Source: Pyxicephalus adspersus (taxonomy: Eukaryota; Chordata; Amphibia; Anura; Pyxicephalidae). From it: a DNA stretch of 64,000 bases. The position numbers were made by a program, and so were the translations under genes. Below, piece after piece: positions 33,330 to 44,035 of the stretch. Each line of letters begins with the position of its first letter. Position 1 is the first letter of the stretch. Under the pieces are notes generated by a model that was not told where the DNA came from, did no database searches, and was given only the letters and a program-made list of their open reading frames with translations. Location of the stretch: contig NC_092860.1 of NCBI RefSeq assembly GCF_032062135.1, forward strand, positions 62,175,270 through 62,239,269, in the 5' to 3' direction.

Positions 33330-34822
33330 AGTTTTACGCAGTCTGTTAACTCATTGTCTCTCTGCTCCTTCCATCTCCTGCTTCCTCTGTCTGTGCTCCA
33401 GCACCTTTTTCTCTATTGCTTCTTTCTGGTGAGAGCTCACCCAAATCTGCCCTCCCCCCCACAGCCTCTCTCTTCCTTACACTTTCAGCAAGATCTTCCT
33501 CCTAACTTTATTCCAATTCACCCTACCCAAAGGTTCTTATCCCCTTTTTCTGCCAGTCTATGGAATGCCAGATCTATTGGCAATAAATTACCCTCTACCC
33601 ACAACCTTCTCCTCTCTAAATCTCTAAACCTTTTTGCCTCTCACTGAAACTTGGCTTTCCTTCGCAGACTCTGCCTCTGCTGCTGCTCTCTCCCATGGAG
33701 TCCTGCACTTCACACATACTCCTAGACCTGGCAACAGAGTAGGATCTTAACAGTGTGGGTCTCATTTGTTCCCCTAATTGTACATAAAATCCTACCCCGC
33801 CCTCCGTCATCTTCACCTTTGAAGTCCACCCCGTCCGTCTTTTCCGCCCCCTACCCCTCTTTGTTGCTGTTGTCTACAGTGGTTGTTGCAGTGGATGACC
33901 CCAACCATCCTTCCTCAGCCAAACTGCTCTCCGTTATCTCCTCATTTGGACTCACATAGAACATAAACGGCCCCACTCACATCGTCGGACACACTTTAGA
34001 CCTGGTATTTTCAAAACTCTGCAACATCACCCTCCTTATCACCTTCAATCTATCTAACTCTAGCCCCCCTTTGCCACATCCCAGACCTGGTCAATGGCAG
34101 TTAATGGTCAATAGCAGAGATACCTTGACCAAAACCTATTCTCATGTCCCTACCCCCCACCCTTCCTAAAATCACATCTCCAGATAAAGCTGTCTCTCAG
34201 TTTAACCACACTCTTTCTCTGGCTCTGGATAAAGCTGCCCCTGTCACTTTCTGCTACCCATGTCCTGATAACCCCCAACACTGGCACAACAATCACAACA
34301 AACATCAAGACTGTTCATGCAGCTGAGCATAAGTGAAGGAAATCTGGCCAGAGTGCTGACCTCATGGACTACAAAGCCAAACTACAACACTTTAACACTG
34401 AACTCACTGTCACAAAGCAAATTTATTTCTCAGCTGTCATTTCCTCTCAAGCTTCTAACCCACACAGCCTCTTCCCAACAATTGACTCCCTCCTAAAACC
34501 CACACCAGCTTCCCCCACAACTACCTTTTCTGCCCAAGACATTGCCACCTACTTTAGAGATAAAATTAACAAAATCAGATATGATGTCTCTGCCCACCAT
34601 GCCACTCTAACTATATCCACCCCTTCCACCTTTAAATCATCAATGGCCTGCCTCAGCCCTGCTACTCTGGAAGAAGTCTCCTCTCTTCTATCATCATCTC
34701 CATCTACTACCTGTACGCTTGACCCAATTCCCTCTGATCTACTCCGTGTCCATTCCTATTATATGTAATATGTTGGCGCCATATAAAGGCTGTTTATTAA
34801 TCATAATATTAATAATAATGGC
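33330..34822 (+). mobile_element. L2-type LINE (copy 1), internally deleted
   Basis: Begins with a C/T-rich coding lead, has an endonuclease remnant and an RT start, then jumps to the L2 3' tail (ATATGTTGGCGCCATATAAAGG, followed by TTATTAATCATAATATTAATAATAA). The same tail ends copy 3 at 62480-62535. Confidence 0.85.
33470..34768 (+). pseudogene. L2 ORF2 remnant (endonuclease and RT start)
   Basis: The endonuclease is seen as SLWNARSIGNKLPSTHNLLL, a decayed LTETW region near 33640, VDDPNHPSSAKLLSVISSFG and INGPTHIVGHTLDLVFSKLCN. The frame at 34364-34768 gives DYKAKLQHFNTELTVTKQIY, ATYFRDKINKIR and SSPSTTCTLDPIPSDLL, the L2 equivalent of the RT finger motif. The coding sequence stops there and the 3' tail follows after a few bases, so the catalytic palm is absent. 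Confidence 0.85.
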
Positions 34823-35162
34823 TTTGGCCTTCCACAGTCCAAAACATTCTAGTTTATTTATTTCTGCCTATTGAAAATTAAGTAAAAAAACAGTAAATTG
34901 CATAAATCCTGTAAATGCATAAAGGCTTTTGTGGTAAACTAGATTTAAACAGAAGGGTGGGTTGGTTAGTGCAGGAAGTAAAAAAAAACATGCATTATAC
35001 TGTGAAAGGTGTAGGTTTTCAGGCAACACATGTAGGAACAAAGTGGGAATTTCCAGAGTACCACAGATTGTTGCAACCTGGCAGCAAGTAAATATATAAT
35101 AGAAGTCAGGACCTCAAGCCCCCCCCATATCTTTTAATGACTGTAGAGTTGATGACTGTAAG
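34823..35162. other. no gene recognised
   Basis: AT-rich spacer between the L2 tail and the next MITE. Confidence 0.5.
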
Positions 35163-35795
35163 TAGGGATGAGTGAGAAATGCCTCTGGCATTCTCGCAAA
35201 AATTTCCTCAAACTTTCAATGGGTCCCCGAAATTTCATCAAACCAAGTTTGCGGACCCATCGGAAGTTCCAGGAAATCATTACAGGAGGATTCCCAGGGC
35301 TGCATTCACTCATCCAGCCCTGGGAATCCTCCTGTGTGCGATCCCCAGCACTAGAGGTTAAATGGGGACAAGTCTCCCCATTTAAAACCTCTAGGGGTCT
35401 CTCATTGGCTGAGGAAGGAAAAATACTGATGACGCCTGAGCGGGGGATCGCACACTGGGCTGATCAATGAATGAATGCAGCCCTGGCAATCCTTCTGTCA
35501 GTGTGCGATCCCCGGCACTAGAGGTTAAATAGGGACAAGTCTCCCCATTCAAAACCTCCAGTGCTCTTTCATTGGCTGAGGAAGGGAAAATCCTGATGAC
35601 GTTTGAGCCGGGCTTGAGCCGTGGCTGCATTCATTGATTAGCACAGCCCGCGGGACTTTTTTCTTTAAACTTTTTTTTAAGGAAAATTAGATCTCAATCG
35701 CCGAAGTTACACCGGCCGCACTCGCTTACAATTTTGGTAAGCGAGAATGACCGAATTTGTTGTGAGATCGAGTTTAAAAATCTCACTTATCCCTA
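35163..35795. mobile_element. hAT-type MITE with internal duplication
   Basis: Ends are TAGGGATGAGTGAGA and, reverse-complemented, TAGGGATAAGTGAGA. Flanks ACTGTAAG and CTTTGAAG are an imperfect 8-bp pair. Inside, a block with GTGCGATCCCC-GCACTAGAGG and CATTGGCTGAGGAAGG occurs twice (about 35330-35440 and 35500-35600). It has no coding capacity. Confidence 0.8.
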
Positions 35796-36196
35796 CTTTG
35801 AAGCTGTTAACAACAAGCTGTTAAAACAAGAATATAATTATCATGCAGTTTTGAAGAAATGTGTATACCCTGGCGAATTCATAAACCTAGTTTGATCTGG
35901 GATGCTTCCTGAGGAAGCTAATGTGGCAGAAGGCTAGTAAGAGAAGTTTAGCATTGTTCCAATATGTAGGGAATCCTAAATAGGAGTTTTCTTTTTTTTC
36001 TTTTTTTTCCATCAGTAGGATGTTAGATGAGCTTGTTACTGGATGACAAGAAATGTAAACTGCATTGCAGAGTCTTACTACCATCTACCCTATACTATTG
36101 TAAAACTATGAATAAAAAAAAATTATTAATGTTGGTAACAATCAGCCTTAAATTTGCAACTTACTGAATGCCTTTGCTTCTAAATGCCTTACTTAC

Positions 36197-36322
36197 TTGT
36201 GAACCAGTAGAATATCTTCCTGGAGCTTGAGAACTAGATGTTTTGTTTGAACCAATTGAGTTATCCATACTTTTTCCACTACAACAATGGGTTCGCAAAC
36301 ATTTGCCATATTCTTTTCGCAC
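36197..36322 (-). CDS. adgrl3: adgrl3 (latrophilin-3) exon: start of cytoplasmic tail
   Basis: A 126-nt exon encoding 42 residues in phase 0. It opens VRKEYGKCLRTHCCSGKS and ends PGRYSTGSQ. This is the juxtamembrane cytoplasmic tail of the adhesion GPCR latrophilin-3; the THCCSGKS and GRYSTGSQ blocks separate it from latrophilins 1 and 2 as I know them. On the minus strand the acceptor is CTTTGCAG before GTGCG and the donor is CAA followed by GTAAGTAAGG. The middle (SMDNSIGSNKTSSSQA) diverges from mammals. I looked for the following exon (the SRIRRMWNDTV block) at lower coordinates and did not find it, so it probably lies beyond the window. Confidence 0.93.
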
Positions 36323-36984
36323 CTGCAAAGTATTTAAACAAATTAGAAAATCCATATATCCTATGCAGTTTGCCATGTACATACATATACTGAGTATGTA
36401 CTTCAAGCTATAAAGTTACACTAACATTTTGAATGAAAAATGTTTTAAATGTATTTTCATTTGTTTGAAGTCATGTAATGAATAAAAATTTTAGGAGTTT
36501 TGTAAGAAAAGTATGATTCGAGAAACTTCCTTAAGATTTTTCCTTAGCAACCATATGGCTTTCAACTGTTATTTCTGTAGTCCAGATTTAAAGATGGAAC
36601 ACAGAAGTTTCTCGGAGCATACTTTTTGTACACCAAATCCAATTGTTTTGGTATTAAAAATAGATATTGTCTGTAAATAAAAAATATCAAAATGCAGTCA
36701 CTAACTCCCACACTGTATTGTAATTATGAACTGGTCAGATAATTAGGATAATGTGATGTACTCAGATGATCGGTTATGTAAAAATAAAGCTGGTATTTGG
36801 AAAATGTGTTATTTTCACTAAAGGCTTTGGAGCAGTAGTAGTATTAAAAAAATGGAAGAATAGAACAATACTACTTTTGTGAGCACAAAAAAACTCTAGG
36901 GCCCCAACATATCTTTATTTAGTGCTCAGACTATATAGTATTATGGTAGCAAAACATGCAGATTCAAAAGCATTAAAGCTTTAC
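36323..36984 (-). other. adgrl3: adgrl3 intron, 662 bp
   Basis: Short intron between the TM6-TM7 exon and the tail exon, with a GTAAAG donor at its 5' side and a CTTTGCAG acceptor. AT-rich. No mobile element was recognised in it. Confidence 0.85.
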
Positions 36985-37153
36985 CTTCTTTTGTAAAACA
37001 CAGTGGAATATGAATATAAACATTCCCTGAAGACAATTGAAAATTGTGAACAGATAAGCCATAATGATTGTGCTCTCATTGATATACATAAGTCCAAAGG
37101 CCCAGGTCAGTCCCAGAAGACAGAGAAGTGCGATTGCACCTATAACCCATGAT
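36985..37153 (-). CDS. adgrl3: adgrl3 (latrophilin-3) exon: TM6, third extracellular loop, TM7
   Basis: A 169-nt exon: one base completes the preceding Lys codon, then 56 codons follow. TM6 is [20 protein letters not shown], the short extracellular loop is YINEST, and TM7 is [19 protein letters not shown], ending HCVLQKK. This is the transmembrane signalling core of a plasma-membrane adhesion GPCR that binds teneurins and FLRT proteins through its ectodomain. On the minus strand the acceptor is TTTCTTTACAG and the donor AAG followed by GTAAAG. The sequence is strongly conserved and shows no disruption, so it is under constraint, unlike everything around it. Confidence 0.95.
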
Positions 37154-38054
37154 CTGTAAAGAAACAACAAAACATAAGCTGAAGGCTTTTATTAAACATA
37201 TAACACATTTGATTTTTACAACCAACAGCTCAATTTATATAATCTGTTTTTGTATTGGTATTATCCTAAATCAATAATAAAGGATTTTTTAAATAGTTTT
37301 CATTACTTGCTGCAGCTTTTTAAAAACAGAGCATTTGAGCAGAGATACAAATGTTAGTTCCATGTTGTAATAATTATCAATACCATATGTACATAAAGCT
37401 ATGCATACACATCAGATAATAGTTACCTAAAATGAACTGTTGTGCTTGCCTTGGGCAAAAATCTGACATTTGTACAGTGGTCCCCACTCACTATTCAACA
37501 ATCCACCATGGCGGATTGATAAACAATCAACTGGGAATTAATGCTGTTCTCTCCTTTGAAGAAGAGGACAGCAGTGTGCCACTCATCCTTCGCCCTTTCT
37601 CCTACATGCCCCTGTTTAAGTTCATCTGCTATCAACCTTGACCACCATCCTATTTTGGCTACTCCTCTGAGATTTAGTATTACACTTTGGTTTTGCCTTT
37701 ACTGTTGGCTGTCACCCTCTAGGGACAGAGGATTAAGAACAGCCTGTGACATCTATAAACTAAGCTCTGCAATAAATAATATAATAAATAAATAATAATA
37801 AATAAGTCCAAGCATACCCATAATTATATCCATTACATACTATCAATGATTTTTAATCTTTAGTCTATTTTAATCTTGCTTCTCAATTTTAACAATCTAA
37901 GATATTACCTGCAGGAATTGGCCTCCAGTCTGTTTCTGCCTCTCCTGCTATCCCCTGTGTTCCAATGCTGCCTGTGACCCCTTTCAGCCTCCTGTGACCC
38001 ATGACCCCATGTCACCTGTGTCTCTTATTCTTCTTCTGGTACTTACACACACAG

Positions 38055-38896
38055 TTACAAAGTTACATAGTTACACAGTAGGTAAGGTTGAAAAAAGACC
38101 ATCAAATTCAAACACAAGGGAAATAAACATATCCCAGACATAAAACTCTATAGACATAGTTGGTCCAGAGGAAGGCATAAAAAAACCCTGGTACAATTTG
38201 CTTCCAAAAAAAATTATTATCAAAAAAATTCCTTCCTGATTCCATGAGGCAATCGGGTGTTCCCTGGATCAACGGTAACTGTTATCTTTGCTTTAAAGCT
38301 TTAATACCCAGTTATATTCTGTGCTTCTAGAAAAGCATCCAGCTTTTTCTTAAAGCAATCTGTAGTAGTAGTAGTTTTTTCCTCCAGACACAAACAAAGA
38401 GTGCCTTCTTGTTTTTTGTATTGATCTCAAAGTGAATAATTGGGAACAGAGTTCCTTATATGGACCATTCATATATTTATACAAAGTGATCTTATCCCCC
38501 CTTAAACGTCTCTCCTCAAGGGAGAATAGATTCAGTTCAGCTAATCTCTCCTCATAGCTGAGCTCCTCCATTACTTTTAGTAGTTTAGTTGCCCTTCTCG
38601 GCACTCTCTCCAATTCCACAATGTCCTTCCTATGTGAAGTGGTGCCCAAAACTGGTCTGACCAATGCTTTGTACAGGGGCAGGATTATGTCTCGATCTCT
38701 AAGGTCTATTCCTCTTTTAATACAAGAAAATATTTTGCTAGCTTTAGATATGGCATTTCATGCTGTTATTTAAGTCTATGATCTACCAGAACCCCCAGAT
38801 CCTTTTCCATTTCTGACTCATCTGAAGGTATTCCCCCTAGACAGTATGAAGCATGCATGTTGTTAGCCCCCAAGTGCATTTCTACATATATCTAGA
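38055..38896 (-). pseudogene. CR1-clade LINE (copy 2), 3' part: RT C-terminus and tail
   Basis: Reading from 38664 down gives MVRPVLGTTSHRKDIVELER, then RATKLLKVMEELSYEERLAE and LFSLEERRLRGDKITLYKYM. This is the conserved C-terminal region of the CR1 reverse transcriptase. The 3' end near 38055-38110 reads FDGLFSTLPTVLCNYVTL in one frame, the characteristic CR1 3' terminus. Upstream (38760-38890) it matches the sequence that ends CR1 copy 1 at 20930-21000. The element is continuous with 39870-40140 apart from a piggyBac insertion. Confidence 0.88.
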
Positions 38897-38900
38897 TTAA

Positions 38901-39865
38901 CCCCCCTAGCGTTCTAACTCTGTCAGTTTTTTGATGCAAAAAGCAATCCTATTTTTTTTGCATAGAAATTTTTGTTTATATTGTGGGCCTGTAATTCTTA
39001 GGATTAACTCCCAGGTATAATAATTATATTTATTTATTATATTATAATCATAAATTATAATATAATACATAATTATAAATCATAATTATAAAAAAAATGA
39101 AATAATAGACCACAACAATGTATTTTATCAAAAAAAAAAAATGTAATCAAAAATTTCTCACTGACATATTCCAAACAAGGGTGCAATAATATTGAGAAAT
39201 AATATTATAAATTAAATGCAGATTTTAGAAAAAATTTTTTACAATTTTAGTAGACATCCGGGGTGTGGTAGATTTTAATGCAGGGTGCTCCACAAAGTCC
39301 AACATCACAGTCAGGACAGTAGAACCTGGTTTCTTTGTGTTTCTTCCTTCATCTGTCATCGGTCTTTGAGCAGCAAACCACGCACATCCTTGTAGGTGCT
39401 ACCTTTTTCTGGGTTGGTGGGATGAATTCAGTGAAGTGACGACCAGTCAGGCATTCTGGGTTGACAATGGTGGAAGCACGACGCCCAGGTCTATTCATAG
39501 CCACTGATGGTGTTTGGTGGTTCTTGACTATGGATTTGGAAACTTGCAAAATGAAGTCTGAATGATTCACAGGCCTCTGATTTTTTTTTTGTAGAAAATG
39601 TAGGCATTCCATAGGCACTGCTCAACTAGATGCCTGAAAATCTTGGTAATTGGCAGATTACTTGGTAATCTGCTTTTAAATTTCCCGACCTCGCCCCCTG
39701 ACGGACTGGCGCCCCGGCATCACAGCAGGATCGTCCGATCGCCGCTGGAGCGTGGGGCAGAGGTAAGGGGGGCTCCCAAAGTTACCCCGAGTGTGACTCG
39801 GGGTTTACGGCTTTTTGCATGTTATTTCCACCCCAAGTCACACTTGGGATTACCGCTAGGGGTGG
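38901..39865 (-). mobile_element. piggyBac DNA transposon derivative flanked by TTAA
   Basis: Ends CCCCCCTAGCG (38901) and, reverse-complemented, CCACCCCTAGCGGTAATCC (39865) are flanked by TTAA at 38897-38900 and 39866-39869, the piggyBac target duplication. The right subterminal region holds an imperfect palindrome around CGAGTGTGACTCGGG. It is inserted in CR1 copy 2. Confidence 0.92.
39245..39640 (-). pseudogene. piggyBac transposase, C-terminal cysteine-rich part
   Basis: The minus-strand frame from 39618 reads RPVNHSDFILQVSKSIVKN, then LTGRHFTEFIPPTQKKVAPT and RMCVVCCSKTDDR. This is the end of the piggyBac catalytic domain and the start of its C-terminal Zn-binding region (CVVC). After a frameshift, cysteines continue (FYCPDCDVGLC-like) toward 39260, followed by a stop. 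The catalytic Asp residues and N-terminus are missing, so this is a deletion derivative. Confidence 0.82.
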
Positions 39866-39869
39866 TTAA

Positions 39870-40140
39870 ATGTCATTTGCCACTTGGCTGCCCAATCAAA
39901 TATTACATCCAGGTTTGCTTGTAGATTATAGACATCCTATATGGGCCTAATTCCATTACATTGGTGTCATCTGCATCTGTGGAGCACCACAATACAGCTA
40001 CAGCACTATTTCCTACAACACGGACGAATTTACCAACCTTGTCAATATTATCCATAACAGGGTAAATTAGCTTTACCTTTGTTTGTATAAGTTCAACTGC
40101 ATCCAATTGTCCCATTGGTATGGATCTATATCATAGCACA
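39870..40140 (-). pseudogene. CR1 copy 2, RT palm segment
   Basis: Minus-strand reading gives NIDKVGKF, then STDADDTNVMELGPYRMSII and YLIGQPSGK. This aligns with the ADDTKL catalytic box and following sequence of CR1 copy 1 (20815-20910). It resumes exactly after the TTAA of the piggyBac. Confidence 0.82.
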
Positions 40141-41060
40141 AGTATCATATACCTCCGAGTAAAATTATGTGACCACATCTGTATTTTACCCCTATTACCA
40201 TCTAATCACTACCGAAAACTACTTTATTTATGTCCCTAAATCAAGGTGACTTTTGTGATCATTTATTATCAACCATCTAAATGTAAGTAAGCCAGCTTGA
40301 CATGATATATGTATATATTTCTTTCTTTAACAATTTTACCTTGGTATACCTACATATTCTCAAACAAAGGTTCATAGAAGATGTAACATTTTACCTATAA
40401 CATAACATATCCACACATACATATACAACCCAACATATTGAATATATTCTCTTTTCTTTAAATATCATCACTTTATACACCCCAGTTTTAGGATATATGA
40501 TGTACCAACCTGTATGCTTTATACCTATATGCAACGGTGTGACATGTAACATAATGCAAGTTTTGACTATATGTACCTAAGATATTTTTATTTGACATTA
40601 CACTGGTACTTACCACTAGATATGACCCAATCTTAAAAAAACCTATGCCTACCTAACTTGTATTAAATTTGACCTCATCAAGGTCAATATAATATGTTGT
40701 ATATTTGTTTTTCTTTTTGAACCTACATGTAGACCGTACAGTTCTTATGTTATCACTCCCCTGAAGAAGCTCAGTGAGGCGAAATGCATTGGGTTAATTT
40801 AAGACGAATATATTTATCAAACCAACTTGGTTAGAAGTTACTTGTCTAGCACATATACCCCAGTCTTGTGACAATTTAATGACACTGGGTATATAAGTAG
40901 CTTTGTATGTAATATAATTATGGATGAAGCCAAAATGTATTAATACATAACTAATATCTTCATCCAAAACCTTTGAGCTTTAAACTCTTTCTTTCGTCTC
41001 CTTCAATTATACTGTTGAATATTCAAAGCGGTAGCTTGCCTTAAACATTTAGAGAGAATA
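40141..41060. mobile_element. unclassified insertion between two halves of CR1 copy 2
   Basis: AT-rich, non-coding sequence that separates CR1 segments which are neighbours in copy 1 (roughly 20280 and 20760). It carries a hammerhead-like motif at 40758-40793. Boundaries and family are not determined; a Penelope-type or other retroelement terminal region is possible because such elements carry hammerhead motifs. Confidence 0.4.
40758..40793 (+). ncRNA. hammerhead-ribozyme-like core
   Basis: Reads CCC, then CTGAAGA, a short stem-loop (GCTCAGTGAGGC), GAAA, TGCATT and GGG. CTGANGA and GAAA are the invariant hammerhead core, and the outer CCC/GGG can pair as stem I around a minimal stem III and an AUU cleavage triplet. 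Fold and activity are inferred, not tested. Confidence 0.4.
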
Positions 41061-42290
41061 TAAATCTTAAACTTTTTTACTATTGTCTCTAAAAATTAGA
41101 AGTATTGGCTTTGAAATAACTGAGCTCAGCTCCTTGAGGACATGTGGATGTAATCCATCTAGTCCTGGTGCTTTGTCAACCTTAATTTTGCTCAACTGTT
41201 TCTCAATCATATCAATTTTGAGCCATTGTGAACCATTTTAGGCAGTTCATTAAGGTCTTTCATTTTTAAGTTTTGAACATTTTATCTCCTTTTTACATCT
41301 TTTGTTAAAGTCTTTATAGTTTTCAGGTGATGAAGGTAATCCTTCATTTTTATATTTTTGAAATGCCCTTTTCTTGTTCTTTATGGCATTTTTAACATCA
41401 GCTGTGAGCCACATAGGTTTTAATTTTAACCTAATAAACATATTACCCATTGGAATATATTTTTCAGTGTGCTTGTGTAGAACAGACTTCTTTGAGGACA
41501 ATAGTCCCTCCCAGTACAAGTCACAAAGAGCTGCCCTTAACATTAGAACATTTGCTCTCTTAAAATGAAATGTTTTTATCTTTCCTGTTTTTGCTTCCTG
41601 TTTACAACTTAAACATTACATTACATTACATTAAATAAAATCATATTATGGTCACTGCTACCAAGATTCTCTTTTTTATTAACATTTGTTATACATTCTG
41701 CATTGTTGGAACGAACTAGGTCCAGCAGACTATATTTTCTAGTTGGGGCTTCTATAAACTGTACTATACAATTATCCTGTATTAAATTCATAAATTTCCT
41801 CCCTTTTGCTGTTCCTGTAGTGCCATTGCTCCAGTCAATGTCCGGGTAGTTGAAATCTTCCATGAATAAAACATTTCCAGTTTTTGCTGTTTTTTTCTAT
41901 TTGTGCTAGTAGCTCATTCTCTATTTCTTCCTTAGCACTGGGGGCCTATAGCAGACTCCAACAATTTATTGTGTGTTATGCATCCCCACATTTAACTCAA
42001 CCCATAATGCCTCAACCTAATCACTTGCTCCATCAAAAATTTCTTCTTTCAGGTTCACTTTCAGATTACTTCTCACATACAGACAGACACCACCACCCTT
42101 TCGCTTGACTCTCTCTTTACGAAAGAGAGTATAACGAGAAATGTTGAAAGCCCAGTCATGTGAATAACAAAGCCAGGATTCAGCAACACCAACTAAGTCA
42201 TAATGCTCTTCATTCCTTAAGGCTTCCAACTACCCTATTTTGTTTGCTATATCTTCTGTAGTTTTTGCTTTCCTATGTTAGTACATTCTT
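41061..42290 (-). pseudogene. CR1-clade LINE (copy 2), 5' part: endonuclease and RT start
   Basis: Minus-strand equivalent of 18990-20280. From 42229: LRNEEHYDLVGVAESWLC, YTLFRKERVKRKGGGVCLYV (42017-42229), DFNYPDIDWSNGTTGTAKG and LLDLVRSNNAEC (41621-41863), LGSSDHNMILF, then MWLTADVKNAIKNKKRAF (41250-41543) and the RT motif DKAPGLDGLHPHVLKEL near 41150. It keeps the segment lost from copy 1 after the endonuclease. A small ATTAC microsatellite (41613-41634) and frameshifts disrupt it. Confidence 0.88.
41613..41634. repeat. (ACATT)n microsatellite in CR1 copy 2
   Basis: Four ACATT units in a row in a place where CR1 copy 1 has unique sequence (near 19620). Confidence 0.85.
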
Positions 42291-42723
42291 TTGTTGAGAG
42301 GTTGTTTAGTCTTGCCAGTATACAGGGTCTTTGCATCCCTGCAATATACTAGGTTACTTACTATTTTAATAAAATGTTTACAATAGTAATTTTAGTATAT
42401 TGTTTTATAGCACAAAGACAAAGTGGTGCAGGCAGATAAAAAGTTTAGTACAGGGACAAAGTGATAAACTTTCCTTGCAATCTCCATGTACATAGCTGAA
42501 AACTTCAAAAGGGTGGTTCCTTTATCCCCAGGATCAGTCACAATATCCTGTGCTATAATATTCCTCACAGGGTCTTGGTGCTTTGACTTGTGGCACTCCT
42601 GAGGTCCCTACTACTGCAGCTGTGGGGTGGGTAAATTCTGGTCTTTCTAGGGCTTAATCAAGTTTACGTGATAGATGCCATGTGTATGACAGCAGCCAGA
42701 TGATTCTGCATGTCAGAAACATT

Positions 42724-43420
42724 TTATGTGCAACTCTTATGTGGCATGGACTCACTCTCCCATGTCTCTTTTGTCACATCAAGAAGTAGTTGTGGGTGGT
42801 GCCCATACAGCAATTTTACAGAGCGAGAACCTGTAGAAGCCTGTGGGACCTCCCGGTTGGCAAACATTAGATAAGGGAGGAGGCAGTCCCCATATCTCCT
42901 TTCTTTGTCAACCACCTTTTAAAGCTTTCCCTTAAGGGTTTTGTTAGACGTCTCCACCAGGCTGTCAATGGATAGTAAACATGGGGTGTACCTGTTTAAT
43001 CTGAAGGAATTTCCTTCAGGATTCTTGTGCAGGTAAGCATGTTAAACATCTCACAGGCTATAGCCTGTAGAAGTTTTCCTTAGGGAAACAGCTTTGGGAT
43101 AACAGGTGGCATAGTCCATGACTATCAAAATGTGCCGATGTCCCCTAGCAGACTTAACTAGAGGCCCCATTAGGTCCATTGCAATATGCTGAAAAGGTAC
43201 CTCAATTACTGGCAATAAGACCAAAGAGTTTTGGAAATGAGGCATCAGAGTGGAATATCTGACAGGTGGGGCAGGATTCACAATAGCTTTTTATATCAGT
43301 GTGCAAGCCAGGCAAAGAACCATTGTAGAACGCGGTCTTTGGATTTTTCATCTGCCCAAGGGATGACAAGTAGTCAGATATCTGTATATCTGTCGAGCAC
43401 ATTCCCTCAGTCACTGCACC
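42724..43420 (-). pseudogene. Gypsy integrase remnant
   Basis: From 43414 down: a Zn-binding segment ending YCESCPTCQ (the C-x2-C half of the HHCC finger). Then comes VPFQHIAMDLMGPLVKSARG and HILIVMDYATCYPKAVSLR, the first catalytic Asp and central strand of the integrase core. In another frame (42915-42724) GDCLLPYLMFANREVPQAST with LLYGHHPQLLLD corresponds to the later core and connector. Frame breaks separate all pieces. The later catalytic residues were not resolved. Confidence 0.85.
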
Positions 43421-43675
43421 ATCAGCACTCCAGTGAACAGGGATCCTGTGGGCAGAGCTTCTCCGCTGGGGCCATTTTCCTAGACATGGTTGCTATCACA
43501 AAGCAATGAGGTAAAAGGGGGTGAAGACTGCTACAAGCTCCTCAGTAGTAATGTAACACTCCATCAACTCAACCAGCTGGTCCACTGTCTTTGGGTTTGC
43601 CTGGCTTACCCACCACCATTGCTCTGGCAGAAGGGCCTAACAGTACCAGGTCATACAGCTGGGACGAGGGGACCC

Positions 43676-44035
43676 TTACCTGGAAGCTTCATTTGTTGTA
43701 ACTCCCAGTCTCCACAGGATTTCTGACTTTTGCTTGTTGTAGTCCTGTACATCCTTAGCAGATAGGTCAAAGAAAGTCTTCTGGACATCTCCGACTAACA
43801 GTGGCAACACTACTCTTGCCCACTGCTCCTTTGGCCACACTTTCTGCTTGGCAGTCCTTTCAAACATGCAAAGGAATGCCTGCACCTCATCAGGTGTGGT
43901 CATTTTCCAGAGCAGTTGAATTCCTGGAGTAGGTTGGGGTTCCTCCACAGGCAAAGCAACCAAAGTACCAACTGTTGTACCTCCTTCAGCCATGATTTGT
44001 AAGTCCCTTGTCCCAGTTTGGGCCAATGCAGCCAC
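43676..44035 (-). pseudogene. Gypsy gag remnant
   Basis: A 119-codon frame with PDEVQAFLCMFERTAKQKVW, then PKEQWARVVLPLLVGDVQK and an AKDVQDYNKQKSEILWRLGV block. This is the SCAN-like capsid segment typical of vertebrate Gypsy gag proteins. It starts MAALAQTGTRDLQIMAEGG and is cut off at its C-terminal side, before any zinc knuckle. It packages element RNA in intact relatives. Confidence 0.75.

Noticed and set aside
35172..35470. Three overlapping plus-strand frames of 60-100 codons
   Set aside because: They fall within a hAT MITE whose halves are duplicated; no protein family.
1..36196. Further downstream adgrl3 exons (for example the SRIRRMWNDTV block)
   Set aside because: I scanned for minus-strand matches to the expected short motifs and saw none; with no tools I cannot exclude a diverged exon.
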